Assembly (NCBI GenBank): GCA_023105745.1
Contig: JALGQZ010000007.1
Span: 53,735,569 to 53,799,568, forward strand
Source of the DNA: Austropuccinia psidii
Taxonomy: Eukaryota > Basidiomycota > Pucciniomycetes > Pucciniales > Sphaerophragmiaceae
Length of the DNA: 64,000 bases
Direction of reading: 5' to 3'
Shown here: piece by piece, positions 11,547-21,102 of the stretch
Layout: the number at the start of each line of letters is the position of its first letter
How positions within the stretch are numbered: the stretch's first letter is position 1
Program-made: the position numbers and the translations under genes
The notes under the pieces: generated by a model
What the model was told of the DNA's origin: nothing
Database searches by the model: none
What the model saw: only the letters and a program-made list of their open reading frames with translations

Positions 11547-12520
11547 TGTCTTTAATCAAATACTGTGCAGCTGGCAACAGACTCAGTAAAAGATATATAA
11601 CTAGTCCAGAATCTGAAGACAGTATTGAGGTGCAGATTGCTAAAAGAGGCACCTTATTCAACTCAGAAAATGCTAAATTACCACCAAAAGGTGTGTATTT
11701 TACCTTATATTTTTCACCTTTTGTCTTTAAATTGACGTGAAAATGGTGCATACCAGAAATGGAAGCAACTATTCAGTCCAGACAGATGGATGTGGACAAG
11801 GAAGAGGCAAGACCAAATCCAGAAGTGTCAAGTCTTCCACAAGAAAGACACATTTGGAGGATGCCAGAGTTGCCCCCCATTCCCCAAGGTCTGTACCAAC
11901 AGATTTTGACGTGAATTCTGAGCCTGAACTAATTTATGATAATATTTCCAGGGCTGAACCATTTTCAAGTGGCAGCAATAGAAATATATCAGAGCCAGTA
12001 CAAAAATTGGTTCAGAGCAGCCAAAGAAGAGGAGTGGGAAATCTGCCCAAGCCTTTGGCAGGGGGCCATGAACTCCTACTTACACATCAAGAGCTTTCTG
12101 GGTCAGGAGAAGACCATAGAACTCTTAGGAGGTTGGAGCCCCCTGTCTTGCAAAGACAAGGTCAAAAAGATAAAGAATTGGTTGAAGAACCAGAGTATTT
12201 TATCCATAGACCAGAAGAAAGAGTTGGAAATGACTCCAACTTTGGATACAGAGGCACCAGTGGCATCTACCAGCTCCAAACCAGCTCCAGAAGCATCCAA
12301 GGACAAGCTCAAAGGACCTCAAAAGAAACAGAGAGGTCCCAAGAACCATCAAGGCAAGGGCAAAGGCAAAGCCAATTGGCACAGACCTTACCCACAAGGG
12401 TACAGGATCCCCAGATTGGAGCCTTCAGCAGTGGACAGTGTCTTCAATATGGCCAGAACTCTTATGGAATTCACAGCCAAGGAGCAGGAAAGGATGAACA
12501 GGACTTTTCCACGCAAATAA
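11547..12520 (+). CDS. Gypsy-1 ORF0, probably spliced, overlapping Gag-Pol
   Basis: A second open frame overlaps the start of Gag-Pol. Its longest block, 11936-12520, ends [20 protein letters not shown]...FPRK and stop. The frame can be extended upstream with two short introns: 11691-11756 (GTGTGT...CCAG) and 11889-11951 (GTCTGT...TTCCAG, with a CTAAT branch-like site). Exon 1 begins after a TTCTAG acceptor at 11546, so a further 5' intron is likely. The first ATG in this frame after intron 1 is at 11759, in AAATGG context. The product is lysine-rich and basic toward its end; I know no domain in it. The homologous block in Gypsy-2 (41148-41594) keeps WE, QG-MNS, FL, GW, LS, KIK and the [12 protein letters not shown] block, so it is probably under protein-level selection. 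An RNA-binding or packaging role is possible but unsupported. Splice sites are read by eye. Confidence 0.65.
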
Positions 12521-15500
12521 ATGATGTACATAGAAGTATTAGTGTAGAAATTGGCAAACTTGAGTCAAAGTTGAAGCAAATTACATTAGACATCAATGAT
12601 TTAAAGAAAAGTGACAAGCAACATTCTGATTGGAATCAATTGACAACTGTCACCCTTGAGTCAATTAGCAATGCTTGTGATAGAATTGAGAACCAATGTC
12701 AAAATGATTACACAGAGGATCCTTCCATTTTTAAAGTGAATGATAGGCTTAAAACTCTTGAAGACCATGTCTTACAAATAGTTAACGACACCAATCAATT
12801 TGCTATACATTTAGCAAAAAGTGATAGTGAGAGACAGAAATTAAAGAATGAAATAATTGCAAGTGTGGAGCAAATTCATAAGAACCATGAACCACATATG
12901 CCAAGACATTCTACACCTCTGACTGAAGAAAAACTTTCTGTTAAGGAGAGTTTGCCTCCATTCTTAGGAGAAAATGTTATTTCTGCAAAGGATATTCCAA
13001 AATTAGAAGAATGGCCAACATTCTCTGGTGAAGGAGAATACAACCATATTGAATTCATCAGGACTATTGATATGTTGCAAGAAGACTTTAATATACCTGA
13101 TGAAATCATAGTAGGAAAATTACATTGTTTGTTTACCAAGACTGCAAAGAAATGGTATTACAAAATGAGAATAGATCATGGAAGACATGACTGGTCTTGG
13201 TGGAAGTCTGAAGTGATTACCAAATGGGCCAATAATTCTTGGAGGTTTAAAATGGAGATTGCTTTTGAAAGTGCCATTTTTAACTCAGAAAAAGACAAAC
13301 CACTTACTTGGTTCTTCAAACAAAAAGACAGATTATCTGCTTTACACCCAGATATGTCTGACACTATGATTAATATGAAAATATTAAGGAAGTATGGAGG
13401 AGAACTGGAACATGCTATCAAAAGCAGATGTGTGGAGCCCTGTTCAACAGAGGACTACATTAATGCTATGGAAGATATCATTACCAGAACAAGAATTGGG
13501 AAGACTTGGATTAGAAACCCAATAGAGTCCAAAATAGTCTCAAAGATTCCTAGAGAGGAAAAAAGACCAGAAAGACCTGTCTTGAAGTGTCATAAATGTG
13601 GAAGTACTTCACATTTAGCCAACACTTGCCCTAAGAAGACAAAGATCAATGAAGTTCAAGTCATTGAAGAAATTCAGTGTACTGAAGAGAAAGAAGAGTC
13701 TGATCAAGATTCTGCAGTCTCTGAAGATACACCAGTGGAGGACTATCCCATTGAAAACATTTCAGCTTTCTTTGAGGTCACAGAAGTCCATACCCACTTG
13801 CCACATTACAGTGAAGATTGCCGCAACCTGATTAATATCCAAGATGCCAGAATGTGTAAAACTAAACCTGCTAGAGGAAAGGGTTATACTGCTGGAGCAT
13901 CCTGTATCACATCAGTTCTGATGAGTGATATTGAAGCCAAAGTAAATTTGGATACAGGAGCATTTTGCACATGTGTTGGCAAAGATTATCTCCAAATTAT
14001 ACTTCCTGAATGGAAAGACCATCTATTACCAATAGAAGGTGTACAATTCAGTAGTGCCAGTAACAATATGTACCCCTTGGGCATATTGGACACTAATATT
14101 GTATTCCCACATCCAGCAGGAAGTGTAAGAATGAAAACTGAGATTGTAGTAATGGATAATTGCACATCTCAGCACATCATTCTTGGAAATGATTACTTGA
14201 ATATCTATGGTATTGATATAAATAACCATAAAGACAGATATTTCACAATTGGAGATAACAAAAGGCAGAAATTTGCTTTCTCCAATATGCCAAAACAGAT
14301 ATCTGTAGTATCTTCTGTCAAAGATACTTACAAAGATGAATTTGTGTCTAAACAACTTGTTGAAGCACAAATTAATCCATCATTGTTACCAAAGATGAGG
14401 AATGAACTTATTGATGTATTATATACATACAATAATGCATTTGCATCTGATAATGAACCATTAGGTGCTATAAGAGGACATGAAATTGATATTACTCTTA
14501 ATATTGATAGACCATATCCTCCAGTACTTAGAAGACCAGCTTATCCAGCCAGTCCCAGAGCTAGAGAAGCCTTGGGAAAACATATACAAGAGTTGATCCA
14601 ACTTGGTGTGCTAAGGAAAGTAGGCCATAATGAGGAAGTTGAAGTGACAACACCTGTTATTATTGCATGGCATAATGATAAGTCAAGAATGGTTGGAGAT
14701 TTTAGAGCTTTGAATACCTACACAGTTCCAGATAGGTATCCAATCCCTAGAATCCAAGAAACCTTGACTCAATTGTCTAAAGCCAAGTATATAACATCAA
14801 TGGATGCATTAAAAGGCTTTCATCAAAATGTTTTGACGCCTAAAGCTAGGAAATTACTTAGAATTATCACTCACTGTGGTATTTATGAGTATCTTAGGAT
14901 GCCATTTGGCATTAAAAATGCTCCATCTCATTATCAAAGAATGATGAATACCATCTTCCCCACAGAATTGTCTGAAGGATGGCTTATCATTTATATTGAT
15001 GATATTATTATATGTTCTGACTCATGGTCTTTACACCTTGAAAGACTTGCAAGAGTACTTCATAAAGTTGCAGAAGTGAACATGAAAATTTCACTTAAGA
15101 AATGCAATTTTGGTTTTGAAGAACTCAAAGCATTAGGACATGTTGTTTCTGGTTTGAGCTTGGGTATTGACAAAAATAAAGTGGCAGCAGTGTTACTTAA
15201 GCCAATACCCCATAATAAAAAAGAAATGATGTCTTTTCTTGGATTTGCTAGTTACTATAGGCAACACTTGAAAGATTTTGCAATTCTAGCCAAGTCACTT
15301 TATAGAATCTGTGATCAACAGACTGTATTTGAGATGACACAAGAAAGAATTAAAGCTTATGAGAAGATAAAGAAAGCCCTTACAGAAGCGCCTTTACTCC
15401 TCATGCCTGACTGGAATATTCCTTTTAAGTTGTACATTGATGCATGTGGAGATGGATTAGGGGCAGCCCTACATCAAGTCCAAATTATTGATGACAAACC

Positions 15501-17445
15501 TACAGAAGGAACAGTTTGTTATATCTCAAGGCAAATCAAACCAACAGAAGCCAGATATGGTGCAAGCCAAATGGAGTGCTTATGTTTGGTATGGGCACTT
15601 GAGAAATTACACTATTACCTTGATGGCAGTGTTTTTGAAGTGATAACTGACTGTAATGCTGTGAAATCACTTCTTAACATGAAAACTCCCAACAGACATA
15701 TGTTGAGATGGCAAATAGCCATTCAAGAATATAGAGGAAACATGACTATAGTTCATAAAGCAGGAAACATTCACAAGAATGCTGATGGACTTAGCAGATG
15801 GGCTTTAGCCAACACTCCTGATAACCCAGCTTATGTACCTTTGGAAGCTGAACCACAGATTCCAATTGAAGGAATTAACATAACTGATATTGGGACTGAA
15901 TTCTTTGAAGAGGTCAGAGAGTCTTATAAACAAGACAAGAATTGTCATATCTTGACTTCTTTATTGGATAAAGACTGCAAAGACACATCTTTGGTTAATG
16001 CACTAGATGAAGTTTGGAAAAATTCCTATTCTGAAGGAAGATTTCACTTGTTTGATGGGATTATTTACCATAGAACAAAACATTCTTGTGTAATGACACT
16101 GTGTAGTAGATTGCTTATCAATACCATTCTTCATGAATGCCATGATAGCATTTACTCTGGACACCTATCAGAAGACAGAACACTTGAAAAAGTGAAGAAC
16201 TGTGCATGGTGGCCATCTTGGAGAAAAGAAACCATTGAGTATTGCCATACCTGTGATAGATGCCAAAAAGCAAACAGGAGTACAGGCAAGAAATTTGGAT
16301 TAATGATCCATATTCAAGAACCAAAATCCCCTTGGGAAGTTGTTCACATGGATTGGGTCACAGCACTTCCTCCAAGTGGTGACAAAAGTTATAATGCTTT
16401 CTTAGTCATTGTAGACAGATATAGCAAAACTCCCATATTCTTACCATGTCATAAAGATGACACTGCTATGGATACAGCTCTTCTTTTATGGAATAGAGTT
16501 ATTTCTAATACAGGATTATTTAAGAATATCATAAGTGACAGAGATCCCAAATTCACATCTGCACTTTGGACCAATCTTCATAGATTGTTTGGGACTAAGT
16601 TATCATTCTCTACAGCATATCACCCTCAAACAGATGGGCTAGCAGAGAGGATGATTCAAACTTTAGAAGACATGATCAGGAGATTCTGTGCTTATGGATT
16701 AGAATTCAAAGACTCAGATGGCTTTACCCATGACTGGTGCACTCTGATACCTGCATTAGAATTGGCATACAAGACATCAGTCCATTCTTCCACAGGACAA
16801 ACTCCTGCTATGTTAGAGAAAGGATGGAATCCAAGACTCCCAGCAGACACACTGAGGAAAGACTTGATTGACATTCATCCTACAGCTTCCAGCTTCAAGA
16901 TAATGCTTGATAAAGTAAAACATCATGCAAAACAAAGTATGGATGATGCTTTTGATTATGCAAAACAGAAGTGGGACAAGAGTCATAAAGTACCAGACTT
17001 CAAAGTAGGGGACTTAGTTTTAGTTTCAACCTTGAATTTTAATAATATCAAAGGCCCAAAGAAACTTAAAGATTCTTATGTAGGACCTTTTGTTATTGTT
17101 GCCTTACATGGAACCAATGCAGTTCAAGTGGAATTGAGTGGTGAATTGGAAAATAAACACCCCACATTTCCAGTTAGCTTGATAAAGCCTTATCAACCAG
17201 CTGATAAAGAATTGTTTCCTTTAAGGAACCCAACTCCTTTAACTGTACCACCTGTGGAACAGAATGAAGACAAAAAGATAAAGAAAGTCATTAAAGAAAG
17301 GAGACTTAGGGGTAAAAATCAAAGAGAATATCTTGTCAGATATAGAAATCCAGTACATGAAGATGAATGGATGGCAGAATCAGAAATACCTGACTCAGAT
17401 AAACTCTTAAGAAGATTTAGACATGAAAGAAGGCCACAAGCCTGA
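11743..17445 (+). CDS. Gypsy-1 Gag-Pol polyprotein, intact
   Basis: About 1,900 codons without a stop. Counting from 11737: a Ser/Gln/Arg-rich N-terminus (to about 265) overlapping ORF0; a coiled-coil-like stretch (270-390); a retrotransposon gag domain (425-590, [12 protein letters not shown]...WYYKM...[10 protein letters not shown]); a zinc knuckle [14 protein letters not shown] near 616; an aspartic protease LDTGAF near 738; a reverse transcriptase with YIDD near 1085; RNase H starting YIDACGDG near 1232; an integrase with zinc residues HECH...CDRC (1465-1505) and a DDE core (D near 1538, SDRDP near 1599, E in AERMIQTLE near 1636); and a C-terminal chromodomain-like end (YLVRYRN...EDEW). 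The order RT-RNaseH-IN with a chromodomain points to a chromovirus-type Ty3/Gypsy. I take ATG 11743 as the start; it falls inside predicted intron 1, so an unspliced RNA would be needed. No lesion seen. Confidence 0.93.
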   Translation: MVHTRNGSNYSVQTDGCGQGRGKTKSRSVKSSTRKTHLEDARVAPHSPRSVPTDFDVNSEPELIYDNISRAEPFSSGSNRNISEPVQKLVQSSQRRGVGNLPKPLAGGHELLLTHQELSGSGEDHRTLRRLEPPVLQRQGQKDKELVEEPEYFIHRPEERVGNDSNFGYRGTSGIYQLQTSSRSIQGQAQRTSKETERSQEPSRQGQRQSQLAQTLPTRVQDPQIGAFSSGQCLQYGQNSYGIHSQGAGKDEQDFSTQINDVHRSISVEIGKLESKLKQITLDINDLKKSDKQHSDWNQLTTVTLESISNACDRIENQCQNDYTEDPSIFKVNDRLKTLEDHVLQIVNDTNQFAIHLAKSDSERQKLKNEIIASVEQIHKNHEPHMPRHSTPLTEEKLSVKESLPPFLGENVISAKDIPKLEEWPTFSGEGEYNHIEFIRTIDMLQEDFNIPDEIIVGKLHCLFTKTAKKWYYKMRIDHGRHDWSWWKSEVITKWANNSWRFKMEIAFESAIFNSEKDKPLTWFFKQKDRLSALHPDMSDTMINMKILRKYGGELEHAIKSRCVEPCSTEDYINAMEDIITRTRIGKTWIRNPIESKIVSKIPREEKRPERPVLKCHKCGSTSHLANTCPKKTKINEVQVIEEIQCTEEKEESDQDSAVSEDTPVEDYPIENISAFFEVTEVHTHLPHYSEDCRNLINIQDARMCKTKPARGKGYTAGASCITSVLMSDIEAKVNLDTGAFCTCVGKDYLQIILPEWKDHLLPIEGVQFSSASNNMYPLGILDTNIVFPHPAGSVRMKTEIVVMDNCTSQHIILGNDYLNIYGIDINNHKDRYFTIGDNKRQKFAFSNMPKQISVVSSVKDTYKDEFVSKQLVEAQINPSLLPKMRNELIDVLYTYNNAFASDNEPLGAIRGHEIDITLNIDRPYPPVLRRPAYPASPRAREALGKHIQELIQLGVLRKVGHNEEVEVTTPVIIAWHNDKSRMVGDFRALNTYTVPDRYPIPRIQETLTQLSKAKYITSMDALKGFHQNVLTPKARKLLRIITHCGIYEYLRMPFGIKNAPSHYQRMMNTIFPTELSEGWLIIYIDDIIICSDSWSLHLERLARVLHKVAEVNMKISLKKCNFGFEELKALGHVVSGLSLGIDKNKVAAVLLKPIPHNKKEMMSFLGFASYYRQHLKDFAILAKSLYRICDQQTVFEMTQERIKAYEKIKKALTEAPLLLMPDWNIPFKLYIDACGDGLGAALHQVQIIDDKPTEGTVCYISRQIKPTEARYGASQMECLCLVWALEKLHYYLDGSVFEVITDCNAVKSLLNMKTPNRHMLRWQIAIQEYRGNMTIVHKAGNIHKNADGLSRWALANTPDNPAYVPLEAEPQIPIEGINITDIGTEFFEEVRESYKQDKNCHILTSLLDKDCKDTSLVNALDEVWKNSYSEGRFHLFDGIIYHRTKHSCVMTLCSRLLINTILHECHDSIYSGHLSEDRTLEKVKNCAWWPSWRKETIEYCHTCDRCQKANRSTGKKFGLMIHIQEPKSPWEVVHMDWVTALPPSGDKSYNAFLVIVDRYSKTPIFLPCHKDDTAMDTALLLWNRVISNTGLFKNIISDRDPKFTSALWTNLHRLFGTKLSFSTAYHPQTDGLAERMIQTLEDMIRRFCAYGLEFKDSDGFTHDWCTLIPALELAYKTSVHSSTGQTPAMLEKGWNPRLPADTLRKDLIDIHPTASSFKIMLDKVKHHAKQSMDDAFDYAKQKWDKSHKVPDFKVGDLVLVSTLNFNNIKGPKKLKDSYVGPFVIVALHGTNAVQVELSGELENKHPTFPVSLIKPYQPADKELFPLRNPTPLTVPPVEQNEDKKIKKVIKERRLRGKNQREYLVRYRNPVHEDEWMAESEIPDSDKLLRRFRHERRPQA

Positions 17446-17571
17446 ATATGTCTATAAATGTGCTTTGAATTACTTGATCTGAGTAATGTGAAGAGGTTGG
17501 ACAGTGGACATTAACCCCCTTTGGGGCCTTATTCTTTTATCAATAATAAAATTGTAGTACAATTTTATTTC

Positions 17572-17585
17572 TTGGTGGGAGGGAA
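17572..17585 (+). promoter_or_regulatory. Gypsy-1 polypurine tract
   Basis: GGTGGGAGGGAA sits directly before the 3' LTR (17586). The same position in Gypsy-2 reads GGCGGTAGGGAA. It would prime plus-strand synthesis. Confidence 0.75.
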
Positions 17586-19503
17586 TGTGAGCCTTGAGGT
17601 ATATTTTACATACCCAAATAGGCCACAATTATCTTAAAAAGAAATTTTGAATTATGCAAAACTCATAAGTCATGCATATATCCAAAATTCATCATTTTCA
17701 ATTTCAGAAAAGATGAATAACTTTTTATTGAGTAAGTAAATCCATGGATTTAAGACCAGATTTGGATTCTACACAAAAATTCACCTAGGGTAGCTCCATA
17801 GAGTGAATAAGCTCAATTTAAGTATTTGAGGTGGTAAAATGGAAAATACTTCAATACCACATCATTAATACCACATAAAAGATCCGTGAAAATTTTTGTT
17901 TTTCTTGATTTTTAGCCAAAATAATGGGAAAGTGAGAAATCCCATGTTACATATACACTAAGAATAGTGTTATGCATGTTTTGAGCACTTAATATCATGG
18001 TATTCTTACATGGACTTTTGGTACACCCATAGTGGATATCTCACTTGAAGCTTAAATTACTATTTTGATGTAAAAAATAGGCAAGGGGGACAAAAGACAT
18101 CAAAGAGAGCCAGGGTACCCAACTTCTGAGGCCTCAGAGGCGTGGATAGCTCCAGAGCATGGATCCATGGCTCATCTTAGCCTAATTGGTAAACTAAAAC
18201 TCTTTGGGAACTTGGTTACCAAGTTACAACTACTGTAAAAAAACCAGAAAATAGCAAATAACCTGCTATTTTGACGTGCCAAGGAGGTAATGAGCTACTT
18301 ACACTCCTGTAACCATGTCAATTACTAATGAATTTCCATGGATAAGCCCCAAAAGAGTAATTAAAACCCTTTTGGGACCCATATTCATTGATTTACCTCA
18401 TAGCAACCAGCAAAACACTGCTATTTGCAATTCTACGTAGAAATGAGGTAAAAACTTCAAAAATTCATTAAAAATACAATTCTTAATGAATCTTTCTGAA
18501 ACTTTCAGGACTAAAGGAGAACTGTATTATCTATGGTACAACCAAAAAGAATTACAGTTTTACTAGTAAAATTAAAAGTTTTACTTACAGTCCATTTTTG
18601 GTTATTCTACGTGAAACACTGAATCTTCAAAAATTCACAGTAATTACAACCTGTGATGAAATTGGCAATAACATTGATAACTTTGAGAAATCAATGATTA
18701 TTTTAGAATAAAAGAAGATTTACAAGTGTTACTCCTTTTATTCTTAACCATATTGGGGTTGGTAGTCACGTAAAAGCATCAATTAAGTAATTATGATAAT
18801 CTTACGTGACAACTGATGATGCAATCAATAATCCAAAAGGGTTTATTATTTTCTCACTCACTGGTTTTTCAGTTTGCTCCATGGCACGCCTCTGTGAGCT
18901 GTTGTTGACTTAAAAGAGGCCTTCTCTTGCTGTTTTTTCCAAAGAATCATCTTATCAATTTATTAAATCTTTATTACCAACAAGTATTAGTTCAACTATT
19001 CTTAAGTGTTTTAATCTTTCAGAATCAATCAGAAAGACGTGAAATCATAGAATTCAACTATATATTGTTGTAATATTGTTATAAATCCTGTTGATCCCTT
19101 AAATCCACAATTCCACGTCAAATTTCTCTGCTTTTATCTATCAATAAGTTCTTTGGAGTATTAGTGAGTCATTTATCTTTAATTCTTAAAGTTTTTCTCT
19201 AGTAATAGTTTTCTTCAAGAATTATCTTTATAATTATTCTTGTAAAAGATGATTATATATTAAAATAATTTTATTATTTTAATAAAAGAAGTTTTTATTA
19301 TTAAATTCTTCTTGTAATTGATTCTTGTAGACAATTACTGCTCACTGTTATAATCACTAGTAATGTATAACACGTGAAAGAAATAATTTTATAATTATTT
19401 AATTGTGGTTATAATAATTTCTTATTATTATATTTCATAAGAACAGACATAGTACTGTTGATTAATAGTAATATTATCATCAGTTTCATAGTCACATCTT
19501 ACA
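17586..19503 (+). repeat. Gypsy-1 3' LTR
   Basis: 1918 bp, matching 9240-11161 with about ten scattered substitutions and a 4-bp deletion (AAGT duplicated in the 5' copy only). It ends CACATCTTACA followed by target-site duplication ACTGA. Confidence 0.95.
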
Positions 19504-19710
19504 ACTGAGGATAAGCTGCAATGCCTCTACATTGAGTTGATTCCAGCTGCTGATGGTAGATGAATCAGTTGTTGGAGATAGGTCCGAGCTGCATACCTCA
19601 CGTAGCCCACGAGCAGATAGTTCTACGTCGATTAATATGCTCCAAAGAGGGAAGTTTCGGCCATCTAAGATAGGTACGTGATTGATATTGTTCCCCAATT
19701 TTTCAGGCAT
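19504..19710 (-). pseudogene. Copia gag N-terminus, cut off by the Gypsy insertion
   Basis: Starts at an ATG (19708-19710) with MPEKLGNNINHVPILDGRNF, a typical opening of a Copia gag (DUF4219-like, with the substrate segment LDGRNFPLWSILIDVEL). The frame is open up to the target-site duplication at 19504-19508, after which the Gypsy LTR adds a few foreign codons. Reading frame and duplicated bases match the continuation at 9239 exactly, so this is the first 69 or so codons of the polyprotein at 5407-9239. Confidence 0.9.
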
Positions 19711-19740
19711 GATTGTTCACTCTTGTTGATGATGATTTAA

Positions 19741-19762
19741 GAGCTTCTCGAGACTGTAAATC
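19741..19762 (-). promoter_or_regulatory. Copia primer-binding site, tRNA-Tyr half type
   Basis: The plus strand next to the 5' LTR reads AGACTGTAAATC, the anticodon arm of a eukaryotic tRNA-Tyr (GTA anticodon), preceded by sequence like a tRNA D-arm end (TTTAAGAGC). There is no TGG at the LTR border. This fits priming by a 5' tRNA half-molecule, as known for Drosophila copia with initiator tRNA-Met. Confidence 0.55.
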
Positions 19763-20350
19763 TGTAAATTTAAGCAAACTAAGAGTATAGTATTAACATC
19801 ACGATACAACCTGAAATGAGACATAGTAAACCGAGAATGGTTAAGTACCTAAGAGTGAACAACAGCACTAATATGTTTAACAAGTCTATCACCACACAAG
19901 ACACAACTCCTAACACAATAGCTAAGGTGAATGGGTTAGTAGAGTGCTCATAACATGAGAAATAATGACGAACCAACCTAACGCTATACAACACACTAAT
20001 ATAAAATTGTAAGTAACTCAAATGTTTATCTATTAATAAATCAGTCGTAAAACACACTAAATATTCAATATCAGTAATTGCGATGACTGGTATGACCAGT
20101 CAGAGACAAAACAAACCACTAATTTCTTGAGTGAGTGTTTTTCGTACAATAATCTTATTAAGAACTAGGAATTGATCACAATACTCCCGTTTTTCATTCA
20201 ACAGGTCATGCTCCTTATAAAGGTACGCATGACCTTATTCCCACGGCATAATACTTTTGAAGTCAGTCTTAAGTCCTAGCAGATTCGCTACTCGGCAATA
20301 ACGGAGACTTATAGTTGCTCACAGACTGGGAGAGATCATGTATCTCAACA
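19763..20350 (-). repeat. Copia 5' LTR
   Basis: 588 bp, the same as 4901-5488 at every base I compared. The target-site duplication GAAAT follows at 20351-20355. It should hold the element promoter, but I see no clear TATA box. Confidence 0.95.
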
Positions 20351-20355
20351 GAAAT

Positions 20356-21102
20356 TGTTTCAAAAAATTATTTTATTATCATTTTTCTTCAAAACCAGGA
20401 CAAGAATAGCAAAATTATATCAAAAATAGTCAGTTTTGGTATATTTTTCCAAAGAGACACTTTACAATGAAATAAAAAAAAATAAGAAATTTATTTTCAT
20501 ATTTTAAAATGAGATTAAATTCAAAATCTCCAATTTCCAAATCTATGTAATTCTTTTTTCTTGAATTAATGAAGAAATTCATATCAAAATATCAGACTGA
20601 GGTTTCCTCAAATCTTTAATATTTCAAATGGCAGGGCTTGTTTAATTTTTATTGTGTTTTTATTTTGTTGTAGTCTTTTTTGGGTATGTGAAATTTCATA
20701 AAAAAACTTGAAATTGTATTATGAGGTTTCGATGATGGGGTGAGCCAGAACAGCCAAAAGCTAATCCAATCAATATTTTGTGCAAGGCATCAACCAACTG
20801 GACTGAAAGGAATCAGATTTTAGTCAAAATATTGTGTCCTTTGGTGCTATGTCCATCTTTCTTTTTCTAATGAATTTTTTATCAAATTTTCTGATCCCAA
20901 AATTCTCCTGGCTGATAAAACATCCTGATATTGATGATTTTCTACTCATGGACAGTGGCCACTGACAGGGTGGATGGATGCACTGGAGCGGAGGTGGTGA
21001 ATCTTGAAGTATTCTGCGGTTGGCTTGGCGGCGTCGCCTCCGGAGTTGGGTTCCGTCCATCCAATAATCTTCCATTTAAGAATTCCAAGAATTCATCCAT
21101 CC
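20356..21102. other. Intergenic DNA upstream of the MED16-like gene
   Basis: Contiguous with the DNA left of 4900 before the Copia inserted. AT-rich to about 20,700, then less so toward the gene. It should contain the gene's promoter, but no motif is convincing. The recent Copia 5' LTR ends about 750 bp from the start codon and points away from the gene. Confidence 0.5.

Larger units (their letters stand above)
9240..19503 (+). mobile_element. Ty3/Gypsy LTR retrotransposon, complete, nested in Copia
   Basis: 10,264 bp with LTRs at 9240-11161 (1922 bp) and 17586-19503 (1918 bp), both TG...CA. It is flanked by a 5-bp target-site duplication ACTGA (9235-9239 and 19504-19508). The LTRs differ by about ten substitutions counted by eye plus one 4-bp indel in an AAGT repeat, so roughly half a percent. 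The internal region holds a primer-binding site, an upstream open frame (ORF0), a full-length Gag-Pol of about 1,900 codons without stops, and a polypurine tract. All catalytic motifs are present, so it may be functional. Removing it would rejoin the Copia gag frame without a shift. Confidence 0.96.
4901..20350 (-). mobile_element. Ty1/Copia LTR retrotransposon, complete, split by a nested Gypsy
   Basis: Both ends carry a 588-bp LTR (4901-5488 and 19763-20350) with terminal TG...CA and flanking 5-bp target-site duplications GAAAT (4896-4900 and 20351-20355). The element reads right to left: 5' LTR at 19763-20350, primer-binding site at about 19741-19762, gag start at 19710, then protease, integrase, reverse transcriptase and RNase H down to about 5407 inside the 3' LTR. 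That order (integrase before RT) defines Copia. A 10.26-kb Gypsy element interrupts gag between 9239 and 19504. Without the insert the element would be about 5.2 kb, normal for Copia. The LTRs show no difference by eye, so insertion was recent. Confidence 0.95.

Noticed and set aside
12876..14370. Minus-strand open frames under Gypsy-1 Gag-Pol
   Set aside because: They are antisense shadows of a coding region with strong protein-level motifs on the plus strand.
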